NCBI GenBank assembly: GCA_963704075.1
Contig: CAVPGV010000001.1
Location: forward strand, 1-64,000
Reading direction: 5' to 3'
DNA from: JADKAV01 sp963704075
Lineage (GTDB): Bacteria > Actinomycetota > Actinomycetes > S36-B12 > UBA10799
Length of the DNA stretch: 64,000 bases
Both the position numbers and the translations under genes were made by a program. This document shows positions 43,084 through 51,366 of this stretch, one piece after another. Positions within the stretch are counted from its first letter, which is position 1; the number at the start of each line of letters is the position of its first letter. The notes below the pieces were generated by a model. It was not told the origin of the DNA, did not search any database, and saw nothing but the letters and a program-made list of their open reading frames with translations.

Positions 43084-44248
43084 TCAGCCCTCGATCGCGA
43101 GGCGGCGGGCCTCATCCAGGACGTGCCGGACCGGACGACCGGTGGCCCCGGCGGCTGCCAGCGCCTCACGGTACTCCGGCTGCACCGTCACCGGCTCGCC
43201 GTCCAACCATCCCCGTTTGACCCGAATGGGGTGCCCCTGCACCTCGACAGTCACGAAATCGCGGCGCAGGGCCTGCCGGTCGACACTCGTGTACCGCACG
43301 CCCAGGGTGGGGGTCTCCCGGAACAGAACACCGGCGACCTCGTCAGCGACCGACGGCTCACACAGTGCGGTGATGACCACTGCGGGACGTCCTTGTTTCA
43401 TCACCACCTGCGTCAGCCACGACTCCAACGCGCCTGCCTGTTTCGTGCGGGCCAGGACATCTGGGTACACGCGGGGGTCGAGATCATCGATGGTCGTCTC
43501 GACAGCACGACGAGCCTCTCGCTGGCGGGTTGATCGGCGGACTGCCCAGCGAGAACGCGCAGCACGTTCGGGCGCTCGGGCAGGTCGCGGCCGCCGGCCC
43601 CGACGCCGATCCGGTCCACGGTCATCAACGGTTGGTAGCCCCACGCGGTTGCCATGAAGTGAAGCAGCGCCGCGCCTGTGGGAGTACACGCCTCATGAGC
43701 GGTGTTCCCGGCGAAGGTAGGCGCGCCACGCAGCAGTTGCACCACCGCCGGCACGGGGACCGACAACTCGCCGTGCGCGGTACGGACTGACCCGGATCCG
43801 ACGCACACGGGTGAGACGACGACCACGGACGGCTGCAGACGTTCCCACAGGGTGGTGACGGCCACGATGTCCGCGATCGCATCCAGGGCGCCCACTTCGT
43901 GGAAATGGATCTCGTCGATCGGCACGCCGTGCACCTGCGCTTCGGCCGCGGCGAGCGAGCCGAACACCGTTTCGGCCGGGTGCGAAACCAGCGAGGGCGG
44001 GCGCGATGTTCCGCCAGGTGCGATGCCCGGCGGTCTGCTCGCATCGGACATGCGCACGGGTGGCAGCTATACCGGCCCGGCGGACGGTCTCCACCTCGAG
44101 TTGTACTCGCTCGGGTCCCAGTCGGCCGAGCACCTCGTCGACGGCCTGTTGAGCCGGTGCCAAGCCCCCGGGGTCAAGGGCCAGCAGGGCGCCGAGCAGC
44201 ATGTCGCCGCTCGCGCCGGTGCCGGCGTCGATCCACCAGCGGCGTCAC
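43084..44248 (-). CDS. larC: LarC-type nickel-insertion protein, three frameshifts
   Basis: About 385 residues in pieces. The N-terminal piece WIDAGTGASGDMLLGALLA needs one base removed after the GTG start that overlaps larB. DEIHFHEVGALDAIADIV follows in a second frame (extra base in GGG 43978-43980). The C-terminal ETTIDDLDPRVYPDVLAR and TLGVRYTSV are in a third (shift near 43500). LarC makes the nickel-pincer cofactor of lactate racemase together with LarB and LarE. LarA and LarE are not in the window. Confidence 0.8.
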
Positions 44249-44916
44249 CGCGCGTTCCGGGCGATGCGGGCGGCGTGGACCGCAGCGCCGAAACCGTTGT
44301 CGATGTTGACGACGGTGACCCCGGGTGCGCAGGAGTTGAGCATCGCCAGCAGAGCCGCGAGCCCGCCGAAGGATGCGCCGTAACCGACCGAGGTCGGCAC
44401 GGCCACCAGGGGTACGCCGGTGAGTCCGCCGACAACACTGGGCAGCGCACCCTCCATGCCGGCCACCACCACCAGCGCATCGGCCTGCTCGAGGTGTTCG
44501 CGGACGGCCAGCAGCCGGTGCAGCCCGGCCACTCCCACGTCGCTGATCGTGTCGACGTCGGTGCCGAACACCCGGGCGGTGGTCGCGGCTTCCGCTGCCA
44601 CGGGCAGATCCGAGGTGCCTGCGCAGACGACCAGCACCTGTCCGACCGCTTGCGGAAGTGGACCGAGCACGGCGGTGCGGCCGACGGGATCGAGGTGGAC
44701 CTCGGGAAGACGTGCCTGCAACGCATGGGAGGTGCCGTCGTCCACCCGGGTGGCCAGCACGGCCCGGTCGGGGTGCGCTCGGTGCAACGTTTGCATGATG
44801 TGGACCGTCTGATCGGGGGACTTGCCCTGCGCGAACACGACCTCGGGGTCACCCGTGCGGTGCGCGCGGTGGGTGTCCACCCGCGCGAAACCGAGGTCGA
44901 TGAGCGGATCCTGCAT
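44245..44916 (-). CDS. larB: LarB-type pyridinium biscarboxylate synthase (AIR-carboxylase family)
   Basis: A 223-residue protein. The C-terminal half has the PurE-like fold with VVCAGTSDLPVAAEAATTA, DVGVAGLHRLL, VVAGMEGALPSVVGGL and PTSVGYGASFGGLAALL, all LarB hallmarks. LarB carboxylates and hydrolyses nicotinic acid adenine dinucleotide at the first step of the nickel-pincer path. It overlaps larC by 4 bases. Confidence 0.9.
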   Translation of the reverse strand: MQDPLIDLGFARVDTHRAHRTGDPEVVFAQGKSPDQTVHIMQTLHRAHPDRAVLATRVDDGTSHALQARLPEVHLDPVGRTAVLGPLPQAVGQVLVVCAGTSDLPVAAEAATTARVFGTDVDTISDVGVAGLHRLLAVREHLEQADALVVVAGMEGALPSVVGGLTGVPLVAVPTSVGYGASFGGLAALLAMLNSCAPGVTVVNIDNGFGAAVHAARIARNAR

Positions 44917-45015
44917 GTCCGCGACGATACAAGCAGGCGCGAGCCAACAGACGGGCGAATGTCTGCGCCGCGATGCAAAGCCCCACGCGTCGGGATGTAA
45001 TCGCGCAATAGGCTC

Positions 45016-45946
45016 GTGAACGTGACACCGATTGGATACCTCGGACCGGAGGGCACCTTCTCGCAGGCCGCCTTGTTGCTCCTGCTGGCCGCCGACGAGC
45101 AGCAGCCGCCCATTCAGGCGTTCGGGTCGGTGACCTCGGCGCTGGAGGCCGTGCGTCAGGGTGAAGCCGCCGCTGCCCTGGTTCCTATCGAGAATTCCGT
45201 CGAGGGTTCGGTCCCGGCGACGCTGGATGAACTGGCCAGCGGCGACCCCCTGATGATCGCCGCGGAGATCTCCCTGCCCGTGCAGTTCAATCTATGGGTC
45301 CGTCCGGGCACACAACTGGCCGATATCAAGCGGGTCACGACACATCCGCACGCGCAGGCGCAGTGCAGGGCGTGGTTGCACGACGCCCTGCCCGACGCCG
45401 AGGTCGTGCCGGCCATGTCGACGGCTTCGGCCGCCGCGGCTGTCGCCGGCGAGCAGATCTTCGACGCAGCCATCGCGGCACCCTGGGCCGGTGAGCCGCT
45501 GGGCTTGCACGCCGCGGCCACGCGACATCGCGGACAACCCCGACGCCACGACCCGCTTCGTCCTGGTGCGCCCGCACGGCCGGCCACCGGCGCCCACCGG
45601 TGCCGACAAGACGACGCTGGTGCTGTTCATGCGGGAGGACCATCCCGGCGCGCTTCTGCAGATCCTCACGGAGTTCTCGGTGCGCGGGGTCAACCTGACG
45701 TTGATCCAGTCAAGACCCACCCGCAAGGCCATGGGTGACTACTTCTTCACCATCGACTGCGAAGGGCATGTCGATGATGCCAGGGTCGGGGAGGCGCTGG
45801 CCGGTTTGCACCGCCTGTGCGCCGAGGTGAGGTTCCTGGGATCGTATGCCCGCCACGACGGCAAGACCCCGAGTATCCGTCCCGGCACAACGAACACCGA
45901 CTTCGCGGACTCGACCGCATGGCTGCGGGGTGTCCGGGGGCGCTGA
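45016..45946 (+). CDS. pheA: Prephenate dehydratase with ACT domain, one frameshift
   Basis: About 310 residues. IGYLGPEGTFSQAAL, VPIENSVEGSV and VTTHPHAQAQC lie in the first frame. The catalytic TRF motif (NPDATTRFVLV) and the ACT regulatory domain (FMREDHPGALLQILTEF) lie in the second. The change is around 45518-45525; removing one C from GGCCA gives HAAARDIADNPDATTRF. It turns prephenate to phenylpyruvate for phenylalanine and is probably needed, so a sequence error is likely. The GTG at 45016 or 45022 is the start. Confidence 0.88.
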
Positions 45947-46271
45947 GCCTGGATAGTGGTTGGGTTGCTGCGGTGAGGCGACTGCCCGGAGTGGACGCGA
46001 GAGTCGGGTGCGGGCGTTGGCCGCTCCGAATAGGCGTGAGAGTTGGGTACATGCGTTGGAGATCGGTACATCCGTTGGAGTTGCGCGGGCCGTGGTTCTC
46101 TCACGGATGTGCGTGTGTCCAACGGCTGTGCGTAACTCCAACGGATGTCGGGGCTTGGGGCGCGCAGAGCGCTCGCCGCCCAGCAACGGCTGCGCGTAAC
46201 TCGGGGGAGTGGCCGTTGCCGATACGCGAAAGTGGGCCGCCGCTCGACGCAGCGACCCACTTCGCGGGGAT
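45947..46271. repeat. Intergenic block of direct and inverted repeats (family 2)
   Basis: Between the convergent pheA and NlpC/P60 genes. A perfect 15-bp inverted repeat has arms ACATCCGTTGGAGTT (46068-46082) and AACTCCAACGGATGT (46134-46148). Partial direct copies of the left arm lie at about 46050-46062 and 45997-46020. The phrase CAACGGCTG(T/C)GCGTAACTC occurs twice (near 46120-46138 and 46184-46202). I see no coding frame. Confidence 0.8.
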
Positions 46272-46859
46272 CTAGCCCTCGATGATGCGACCGGCACCGG
46301 CGAAGCGTCCGCGCCAGTAGCCGTTGTTGACACTGTCGATGCGCACGTCGGTGCGCGGGTTGGTGGCGTGGATCATCTTGCCCTTGCCGATGTACATCGA
46401 CACGTGCTGCGACCCGCCCCGACCGTAGAACAGCAGGTCGCCGGGCTTCAGATTCTTCGTGCTGACGCGGCGGGCGCGGTTCATCTGGGCGCCGGAGTAG
46501 TGGGGCAGGTACTTGCCAGTCGCCTTCTTGTAGACGTACTGGGTGAAGCCGGAGCAGTCGAACCGATTCGGGCCGGCGGCACCGGCGACGTACTGCTTGC
46601 CGCGTTGGCTGAGGCCCACCCGTACCAGGGAGGAGCGGGCACGGTTCGCACGCTTCTTCTGGCGCAGGCGCTTGGCCCGCTGCTTCTGAGCCTTCGACTT
46701 CTTGGCTTGTGCAACCGACGCTTTCGCCGAGACCGTAGGAGTCATCGGGGCTGCCTGGGACGACGTCGCCGTGACCAGCGGAAGCCCGCCGATCATCACG
46801 GCGCCGACGCTCAGGGCGGCGGCGGTGCGCATACGGGACTGGTGCGCGTCAGAGCGCAT
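46272..46859 (-). CDS. Secreted NlpC/P60 peptidoglycan hydrolase
   Basis: A 195-residue secreted endopeptidase. The signal peptide ends near SSQAAP (residues 33-38) and a lysine/arginine-rich linker (residues 52-75) may bind wall polymers. The catalytic Cys102 is in FDCSGFTQYVYK; His152 and His164 are in QHVSMYIGKGKMIHATN. It should cut gamma-D-Glu-diaminopimelate bonds. AAGGAGAG precedes the ATG. A c-di-AMP riboswitch occupies its leader, as for many actinobacterial wall hydrolases. Confidence 0.93.
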   Translation of the reverse strand: MRSDAHQSRMRTAAALSVGAVMIGGLPLVTATSSQAAPMTPTVSAKASVAQAKKSKAQKQRAKRLRQKKRANRARSSLVRVGLSQRGKQYVAGAAGPNRFDCSGFTQYVYKKATGKYLPHYSGAQMNRARRVSTKNLKPGDLLFYGRGGSQHVSMYIGKGKMIHATNPRTDVRIDSVNNGYWRGRFAGAGRIIEG

Positions 46860-46875
46860 GTATCTCTCCTTCTCA

Positions 46876-47040
46876 TGCCGCCTACCGGGTTAGCTGCCGG
46901 GCTCGGGCAGAGAAGTGCCCTACCGCTTTCGCGGATTCGCCCCAACTTCCTGGGTCCCCGGTGCATTGGTGATGCTTTGGCGGGTTGGACCGGCCCGTCG
47001 GCTTTTCCGACGGTTCTTCCGGTTTCGCGTTACGACGGTA
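46876..47040 (-). ncRNA. ydaO-type cyclic di-AMP riboswitch
   Basis: On the minus strand, upstream of the NlpC/P60 gene. The conserved blocks are GCACCGGGGACCC, then GGGGCGAATCCGCGAAAGCG and GGTAGGGC (rightmost ends near 46921-46972), then GCCCGAGCCCGGCAGCTAAC and CGGTAGGCGGC (46878-46909). They are in the order of the c-di-AMP riboswitch, which in actinobacteria controls rpf and NlpC/P60 genes, usually switching them off when c-di-AMP is high. Outer limits are approximate. Confidence 0.88.
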
Positions 47041-47079
47041 CCCCGGATCAGGGGGTTGCTAATCCGACTGTGAATGAAG

Positions 47080-47814
47080 TCACGGCCCTGTGAATTGGCT
47101 CACGGAACGACCCTCTGCGAGGGCTTCGAGGAGTTGGGCCACACCGTCGGACTCGGGTCCAGGCAGCACGTGTACCGTCGCCTCTTTTAGCCAGGAATGT
47201 CCGGATTCCACGGTCATCGGGATGTCTGCGGACTGCAGCAGGGCCAGGTCGTTGGGCATGTCCCCGATCGCTATGAAGATGTGATCGGGCCAGCGCTGCT
47301 CGCGGATGCGCCGGACTGCCTTCGCCTTCGTCACCCCGCTGGGGCCCATCTCGATCAGTAGCCGTCCGTGGGAGGAGTGGGTGGGCTCCACCAGATGCCC
47401 GGCGGCCTCACGGACCAGTTCCAGAACATCGTCGGCCAGTTCGTGGTCCTGGTCTGGCAGGAATGCCAGGAGTTTGAGCGTGTGCCCGCGCCACACCTCG
47501 GTCCGGAACACGAAGTCCGACCGCGAGGTCAGCAGGAGCTCGCGGACCTCGTCCACGACGTCGGGGCCGATGGCGTCGATGCTGATCGGCTCGTCGGCCT
47601 GCAGCGTGAGGGCGCCGTTCGCACAGACCGTGATGGGTCGGTGTCCGGTCGTCTCGTACACGCTCGGCAGCCAATGTGGTGGCCTGCCCGTCGCGTAGAT
47701 CACCTCGATCCCGGCGTCAGATGCCGTGCGAAGGGCGTTGCGGGTCCGGTCGGACACGCTGAAGTCGCGCCGCAGCAGGGTTCCGTCGAGATCGGTGGCG
47801 ATCAGGTAGGACAT
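47080..47814 (-). CDS. HAD-superfamily Cof-type phosphatase
   Basis: A 244-residue HAD hydrolase. Motif I is ATDLDGTLL (nucleophile Asp), motif II is in YATGRPP, motif III lysine is in GVTKAKAV, and motif IV is GDMPNDLALL, the Cof/type IIB layout with a central cap. Substrates of this group are sugar phosphates or cofactors; none can be assigned. It starts one base before the serS stop region and is co-transcribed with serS, an order also found in other actinobacteria. Confidence 0.9.
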   Translation of the reverse strand: MSYLIATDLDGTLLRRDFSVSDRTRNALRTASDAGIEVIYATGRPPHWLPSVYETTGHRPITVCANGALTLQADEPISIDAIGPDVVDEVRELLLTSRSDFVFRTEVWRGHTLKLLAFLPDQDHELADDVLELVREAAGHLVEPTHSSHGRLLIEMGPSGVTKAKAVRRIREQRWPDHIFIAIGDMPNDLALLQSADIPMTVESGHSWLKEATVHVLPGPESDGVAQLLEALAEGRSVSQFTGP

Positions 47815-49077
47815 CTAGACCGGCGTCAGTTCCGACCGGCCCAGGTACGGTTGCAGGGCTTCGGGCACGGCCACGGACCCGTCGGGGCGCTGATGGTTCT
47901 CCAGCAGTGCCACGATCGTGCGGGTGATCGCGGTCAGGGTGCCGTTGAGCGTGGCGACGGGTTTGGCGCCCTTGTCGGTCTTGCTGCGGATCCGCAGTCG
48001 CCGCGATTGGAAGGTCGTGCAATTGGACGTCGAGGTGAGTTCCCGGAAGCGGTGCTGGCTCGGTATCCAGGCCTCACAGTCGAACTTGCGGGCCGCGCTG
48101 GCGCCGAGGTCACCGGTGGCCACGTCGATGACTCGGAAGGGTATCTCCAGGGCCTCCAGGAACTGCACTTCGTAGCCGAGCAGGCGCTGATGTTCGGCCT
48201 CGGCGTCGTCCGGTGCGCAGTAGGAGAACATCTCGACCTTGTCGAACCAATGCACGCGGAAGATGCCGCGGGTGTCCTTGCCGTGCGAACCTGCCTCGCG
48301 CCGGAAACACGGCGAGAACCCGGCGTAGCGCAGCGGGAGAGCTTCGAGGATCTCGTCGCTGTGGTACGCCGCCAACGGGACCTCCGCGGTCCCCACGAGG
48401 TACATGTCGTCGTCGGCGAGATGGTACACGTTCTCGGCAGCTTGTCCGAGGAATCCGGTGCCGGCCATGGCCTCCGGGCGGACCAGCGCCGGTGGGATGA
48501 CCGGGGTGAAACCGTTGCGCTGAGCCTGGGCCATCGCCAGGTTCACCAGGGCCAGTTCCAGCAGGGCGCCCTGGCCGGTCAAGTAGTAGAACCTCGAGCC
48601 GGAGACCTTCGCGCCGCGGGCCACATCGATGGCGCCGAGGAGCTCGCCGATCTCGAGATGGTCGCGGGGGCTGAACCCCTCCTTCTCGAAGTCGCGTGGT
48701 GTGCCCCGCTTGTCGATGACGGTGAAGTCCTCCTCGCCGCCCACCGGTGCGGACTCGTCGACCAGGTTCGACAGGGGCTCCACAGCGCGGTGGAACGCCT
48801 CCTCGGCCTCACGGACGTGTGCCTCGGCCTGCTTGACCCGTCCGGACAGCTCCTTGGTCCGCGTCAGCAGTGCCGGGCGGGTATCGGCGTCGGCGGCGGC
48901 CACCTGCCGTCCGAGTTCCTTCTGTTCGGCGCGCAGGCGCTCGAAGTCCGTCAGCGCCGCGCGGTGAGCCGAGTCGGCTGCCCCGGCGGCATCCACCAGG
49001 GCGGGGTCCTCACCGCGCCGCGTCTGGGACTCTCGCACCCGGTCGGGGTCGGTTCGCAGGATGTGCAGGTCGATCAC
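47815..49077 (-). CDS. serS: Seryl-tRNA synthetase
   Basis: A 420-residue class II synthetase. The N-terminal coiled-coil arm spans about residues 30-100 (RLRAEQKELGRQ). Motif 2 is FSPCFRREAGSHGKDTRGI and motif 3 is near GTLTAITRTIVALLENHQ. VGTAEVPLAAYHSDE is the serine-binding TxE loop. Normal length, no frameshift. GTG start. It charges tRNA-Ser. Confidence 0.96.
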   Translation of the reverse strand: MIDLHILRTDPDRVRESQTRRGEDPALVDAAGAADSAHRAALTDFERLRAEQKELGRQVAAADADTRPALLTRTKELSGRVKQAEAHVREAEEAFHRAVEPLSNLVDESAPVGGEEDFTVIDKRGTPRDFEKEGFSPRDHLEIGELLGAIDVARGAKVSGSRFYYLTGQGALLELALVNLAMAQAQRNGFTPVIPPALVRPEAMAGTGFLGQAAENVYHLADDDMYLVGTAEVPLAAYHSDEILEALPLRYAGFSPCFRREAGSHGKDTRGIFRVHWFDKVEMFSYCAPDDAEAEHQRLLGYEVQFLEALEIPFRVIDVATGDLGASAARKFDCEAWIPSQHRFRELTSTSNCTTFQSRRLRIRSKTDKGAKPVATLNGTLTAITRTIVALLENHQRPDGSVAVPEALQPYLGRSELTPV

Positions 49078-49141
49078 CAGTCGAGGTTATCGAGGACCGG
49101 TGACATCGCCGGGCGGCGGATCGGTGGCCGGTCCGGACCTC

Positions 49142-49286
49142 AGCGTTCTGAAGGGGTTGGCGGCCGGTGCGCACGAACCAGTTCAGAACGCGACACGCGG
49201 TACGAAGCGACTAGGGCGACACCTGGTGCGTCCGGGCTGGTTGACGAGCGCGATTCACCGCGGTTCACCAACCAGTTCGGAACGCT
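49142..49286. repeat. Intergenic repeats in inverted and direct orientation (family 3)
   Basis: One copy reads AGCGTTCTGAAGGGGTTGG (49142-49160). Two inverted copies read CGAACCAGTTCAGAACGC (49174-49191) and CCAACCAGTTCGGAACGCT (49268-49286). They fill the 262-base gap between serS and the SDR gene, in which I see no gene. Confidence 0.75.
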
Positions 49287-49339
49287 TGGCGTCGCACCAC
49301 GGATTCGGAGCACTGGCAATGGGGTTCCGCGACACCCGG

Positions 49340-50311
49340 TCAGGCCAGGCCCGCCTCCCGCAGCCAGGCCTCGCTGCGTGCCATGCCGTCGTCCAATGGC
49401 ACCTGGACGTGCCAGTCGAGGATCCGCTGGGCCTTGTCGGTCGGGAACTGCAGATCGCGCAGGTACTGCTTCAGCTGGTCGCGCGTCAGCGGGATTCCCA
49501 ACGGCAGCACCTCCGCCGCGGCGGCGATGATCCGGGCGACCGGGACCGGCACCCGGCGGGGTGAACGTCCGGCCATCTGCCCGTAGTACCCGAAGAACTG
49601 CGGCCAGCCGATGCTGCGATCCACACAGGTGAACGCCTCACCCGCGGCCTCTGGAACGGTGGCGCACCGGATCAGCATGTCCGCCACGTCGTCGACGTAG
49701 ACCGGGTAGGCGTGCCCGCCGGTCCCGAACAGGATCGGCACGCCCTTCTTGACCAGCCGGTACATCCCGACGGTCCAGCCCGAGGAACCGGGTCCGTAGA
49801 CCATGCCCGGTCGCACGATGGCCAGTTCGATGCCGGCGTCCTCAGCGGCGCGGCGGGCGGCTTGTTCCCCCAGCGCCTTGGTACGCCCGTATAGATCCCG
49901 CTGGACTGTGTCCAGCGGGCTGTCCTCGCTGATGACGTCGTGGTCCGGCAGTCCGTAGGCGGCCACGCTGCTCACCAACACGACGCGTCGGCAACCAGCA
50001 CCCGCCGCGGCCCGGACCAGTGCTTCGGTCGCGGTCACGTTGATCGCGTGGGCGGTCGCGGAGTCCTCGTCACGACGGGGGAGCCACGCCGCGACGTGGA
50101 ACACCACCTCGTGCCCTGGCAGCAGTCCGGCCAGTCGATCCGCATCGAGCAGATCGCACTGTTGGTGTTCGACCCCGGCCGGGGCCGCTGCCCGGAAGGT
50201 ACGGCCCAGTCCGGTGACCCGCGCGCCGTGGTCGAAGGCGAGGATCTCGGCCAGCCGACCACCGATGAAGCCACTGGCTCCGGTGACCAGGACGGGGGTG
50301 TCTGTCAGCAT
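49340..50311 (-). CDS. NAD-dependent epimerase/dehydratase (extended SDR)
   Basis: A 323-residue extended SDR. VTGASGFIGGRLAE is the cofactor motif, LVSSVAAYG has the serine, DLYGRTKALGE the YxxxK site, and PVYVDDVADML a common epimerase strand. Similar to 3-beta-HSD/dihydroflavonol-4-reductase-like enzymes. No obvious partner gene; upstream lies a divergent DUF2231 gene. Confidence 0.87.
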   Translation of the reverse strand: MLTDTPVLVTGASGFIGGRLAEILAFDHGARVTGLGRTFRAAAPAGVEHQQCDLLDADRLAGLLPGHEVVFHVAAWLPRRDEDSATAHAINVTATEALVRAAAGAGCRRVVLVSSVAAYGLPDHDVISEDSPLDTVQRDLYGRTKALGEQAARRAAEDAGIELAIVRPGMVYGPGSSGWTVGMYRLVKKGVPILFGTGGHAYPVYVDDVADMLIRCATVPEAAGEAFTCVDRSIGWPQFFGYYGQMAGRSPRRVPVPVARIIAAAAEVLPLGIPLTRDQLKQYLRDLQFPTDKAQRILDWHVQVPLDDGMARSEAWLREAGLA

Positions 50312-50395
50312 CCCGCCAGTCTAGGAGCGGGTACGCGCAGACACTTGGCCGCGACTTTGCGAGGGCTTGACGAGCTGCGGTTCTACGTTCATCCC

Positions 50396-50893
50396 ATGTT
50401 CGAGATGATCAATGGCCTTCCGCTGCACCCGCTGGTCGTGCACGCCACCGTGGTGCTGCTGCCGCTGATGGCGGTGGCGACCCTGCTTGTCGCCCTCGTC
50501 CCTCGATGGCGCCAAGTGGCCGTTCCCTGGATCGTTGCCGCCAACCTGGTCGTGGTGGTGATCGCGTTCATCACCAAGCAGTCCGGGGAGTCGCTGGAGG
50601 AAATGCTCGGTGAACAGAGCGCAGCCATCGAGAAGCATGCCAACTACGGGGACCTGCTGCCATGGTTCGCCGTGGCCCTGCTGGTGGCCTCGGTGTTGTT
50701 GTGGATCGGTGTGCGCTCGGGCGGGCCGCTACTGGCCGTGGCCATCCTGCTCGTCGGCGTGGCTGCCATCGGGTCGATCGGGTGGACCTACCTGACCGGT
50801 GACAGTGGCGCCCAGTCGGTGTGGTCGGACGCACTGAGTTCCGCTGGCCTCAGTGTCCCTCCAAGCACAGGTCCGGCGAATACCTACAGATAG
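50396..50893 (+). CDS. DUF2231-type membrane protein
   Basis: A 165-residue protein with four transmembrane helices. It starts NGLPLHPLVVHATVVLLPL, the DUF2231 signature, with paired histidines that could bind haem or metal. The function of the family is unknown. The ATG at 50396 starts the conserved segment; an upstream longer reading frame is antisense to the SDR gene. Its last 10 bases overlap the end of bpa. Confidence 0.83.
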   Translation: MFEMINGLPLHPLVVHATVVLLPLMAVATLLVALVPRWRQVAVPWIVAANLVVVVIAFITKQSGESLEEMLGEQSAAIEKHANYGDLLPWFAVALLVASVLLWIGVRSGGPLLAVAILLVGVAAIGSIGWTYLTGDSGAQSVWSDALSSAGLSVPPSTGPANTYR

Positions 50894-51366
50894 GGCCCGC
50901 TGTGCGGCCCGGGCATCTGGGAGGGGTTCTCCGAGCCTTCAATGGCTTGGCGTCGCATCTGCTCCAACTGTGCGCGGGCAGCCATCTGTTGGGCGAACAG
51001 CGCGGTCTGGATACCGTGGAACAAACCCTCGAGCCAGCCCACGAGTTGTGCCTGGGCGATGCGCAACTCGGCTTCACTCGGCACGTTGTCGTCGGTGAAC
51101 GGCAGGCTCAGCCGGTCCAATTCCTCGATGAGTTCGGGGGCCAGGCCGTCCTCGAGCTCCTTGATGGAGGTGGCGTGGATCTGCTTGAGCCGCTGTCGGG
51201 CCGCTTCGTCCAGGGGTGCACTCTTCACTTCGTCGAGTAGCTGCTTGATCATGCTGCCGATCCGCATCACCTTGGCGGGTTGCTCGACGAGGTCGGCCAC
51301 GTTCTGGCCATCCTCGTCATTCGGCATCACGACGACTTTGGGATGGCCATCGGGTTGTTCAGTCAT
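50884..51366 (-). CDS. bpa: Bacterial proteasome activator (Bpa/PafE, DUF2587)
   Basis: A 160-residue helical protein. MRIGSMIKQLLDEVKSAPLD and the LPFTDDNVPSEAELRIAQAQ and LVGWLEGLFHGIQTALFAQQ region are the conserved four-helix core that forms the dodecameric ring. The C-terminus ends SGPYL, close to the GQYL motif that docks on the 20S proteasome. It implies a 20S proteasome in this organism (genes not in window). In M. tuberculosis bpa (Rv3780) lies beside the galactan exporter genes. It overlaps the potassium channel gene by 8 bases. Confidence 0.93.
   Translation of the reverse strand: MTEQPDGHPKVVVMPNDEDGQNVADLVEQPAKVMRIGSMIKQLLDEVKSAPLDEAARQRLKQIHATSIKELEDGLAPELIEELDRLSLPFTDDNVPSEAELRIAQAQLVGWLEGLFHGIQTALFAQQMAARAQLEQMRRQAIEGSENPSQMPGPHSGPYL

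Noticed and set aside
47368..49530. A 720-codon open frame on the plus strand, antisense to the HAD, serS and SDR genes
   Set aside because: It mirrors well-supported genes with clear motifs; its translation is low-complexity and has no family pattern. High GC produces such antisense frames.
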